The translations under genes were made by a program, and so were the position numbers. The notes below the pieces were generated by a model. The model was not told the origin of the DNA. It saw nothing but the letters and a program-made list of their open reading frames with translations, and searched no databases. From Bacillota bacterium (GTDB lineage Bacteria > Bacillota > Clostridia > Lachnospirales > Lachnospiraceae), in the NCBI GenBank assembly GCA_023386815.1, contig JAEWIZ010000015.1, positions 186,001 through 250,000 of the forward strand: DNA of 64,000 nt. Direction: 5' to 3'. Below are positions 63,407 to 64,000 of this stretch, piece after piece; positions within the stretch are counted from its first letter, which is position 1; every line of letters starts with the position of its first letter.

Positions 63407-64000
63407 TTATTTCTCTACCGCCTGTGCTACTACAAAGTCAACTGCCTTTTGAACAGCAACATCTTTCTTGATCTGCTCTTTCTCTTTCTCGCCAATTAAC
63501 TCTTTTAACTTATCTGCTTCCATCTGATACATAGCTGCCATATCAGTAAGCTCTTTCTCTAACTCTTCTTCGGTTACTTCGATGCTTTCAGCGTTAACAA
63601 TAGCCTCCAGAACTAATCTGCTCTGAATTCTCTTAACTGCCTGAGGATGTAAGCTTTCCATAAATTTCTTAGCATCCATACCAGTAAACTGGAAGTACTG
63701 TTCAATAGAAAGACCCTGGTACTGAATTCTCTGTGCAAAATCTTCCGCCATCTGATTTACCTGGGAAGCAATCATTGGCTCAGGAATATCCATCGTTGCA
63801 CCTTCGATAATCTTGTCTATAATCTCATTCTCTTTTGCTGTTTTTAATTCTTTTTCTTTGCCTTCTGTAATTGTTGTCTTAATGCTAGCTTTGTATTCAT
63901 CTAACGTATCAAATTCAGATACATCCTGTGCGAAATCATCATCAAGCTCAGGAAGCTCTTTTACTTTGATTTCATTGATTTTTACTCTGAACAGTGCTGG
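63407..64000 (-). CDS. tig: Trigger factor, 3' part (continues past the window)
   Basis: The reading frame is open from the window edge at 64000 to the stop at 63407, giving the last 197 residues of trigger factor: the end of the PPIase-linked region (VKINEIKVKELPELDDDFAQ) and the helical substrate-binding C-terminal arms (DIPEPMIASQVNQMAEDFAQ and QYFQFTGMDAKKFMESL). The gene order tig-clpP-clpX confirms the call. An internal Met at 63793 is not the start. Confidence 0.95.
   Translation of the reverse strand, partial: PALFRVKINEIKVKELPELDDDFAQDVSEFDTLDEYKASIKTTITEGKEKELKTAKENEIIDKIIEGATMDIPEPMIASQVNQMAEDFAQRIQYQGLSIEQYFQFTGMDAKKFMESLHPQAVKRIQSRLVLEAIVNAESIEVTEEELEKELTDMAAMYQMEADKLKELIGEKEKEQIKKDVAVQKAVDFVVAQAVEK

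Overview
The window (about 37% GC by eye) looks like a chromosomal core segment of a low-GC Gram-positive anaerobe, most likely a Lachnospiraceae (Clostridium cluster XIVa, of the Lachnoclostridium/Anaerocolumna kind). Support: GGAGG-type ribosome sites before nearly every gene, frequent TTG/GTG starts, an AUU start on infC, and clostridial marker families (DUF1385 beside rpmE-prmC-prfA, DUF4364, CoaX, LiaF-like/DUF4097 pair, Csp-like subtilases). No prophage, insertion sequence, CRISPR array or integrase was seen. The taxonomic call is inference from gene content.

Layout. 0.1-6.5 kb: a KimA-type potassium importer behind a structured leader, a GH78 alpha-L-rhamnosidase and its divergent AraC regulator. 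6.7-12 kb: a chemoreceptor, a His-rich MarR regulator with a tandem-repeat N-terminus and a palindrome-flanked promoter, and a tannase-like esterase. 12-16.4 kb: sbcCD. 16.8-19.4 kb: a degenerate GGDEF protein, a flavodoxin-like reductase, an HD-GYP protein and tRNA-Gln(CUG). 19.7-25 kb: CDF metal transporter, membrane GDPD, iron alcohol dehydrogenase, YbjQ-family protein. 25-32.6 kb: envelope genes (CPBP protease, DacA-type carboxypeptidase, DUF4097 and LiaF-like proteins) and two tandem subtilisin-like proteases. 32.8-34.4 kb: infC-rpmI-rplT with a 315-nt attenuator leader. 34.5-39.8 kb: an ECF S component, two more CPBP proteases and small membrane proteins. 39.9-49.7 kb: asd, dusB, coaX, argF, a TrmH-family methyltransferase, prfA-prmC-DUF1385-rpmE. 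49.8-57.3 kb: a glucose PTS block (ptsI, ptsH, ptsG, PRD antiterminator) next to rho. 57.9-64 kb: malic enzyme, radical SAM protein, DUF4364 regulator, then engB, clpX, clpP and the 3' part of tig.

The best-supported regulatory logic is the PTS block: a BglG/LicT-type antiterminator gene and the downstream ptsG gene each have a leader in which a 29-nt RAT-like element overlaps an intrinsic terminator. The HPr in this block keeps His15 but has Lys at position 46, where the CcpA-signalling serine normally sits. The MarR gene has an exact TTGACA-17-TATACT promoter carrying AGGTACCT palindromes over the -35 and near the start point. infC has a consensus promoter, an attenuator hairpin and an AUU start.

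No wholly new multigene system is evident. The most unusual items are the His-rich MarR regulator, the KimA leader with a 23-codon ORF, the HPr without Ser46, the in-frame duplicated prfA tail that differs only at synonymous positions, and the tandem Csp-like proteases with complete triads.
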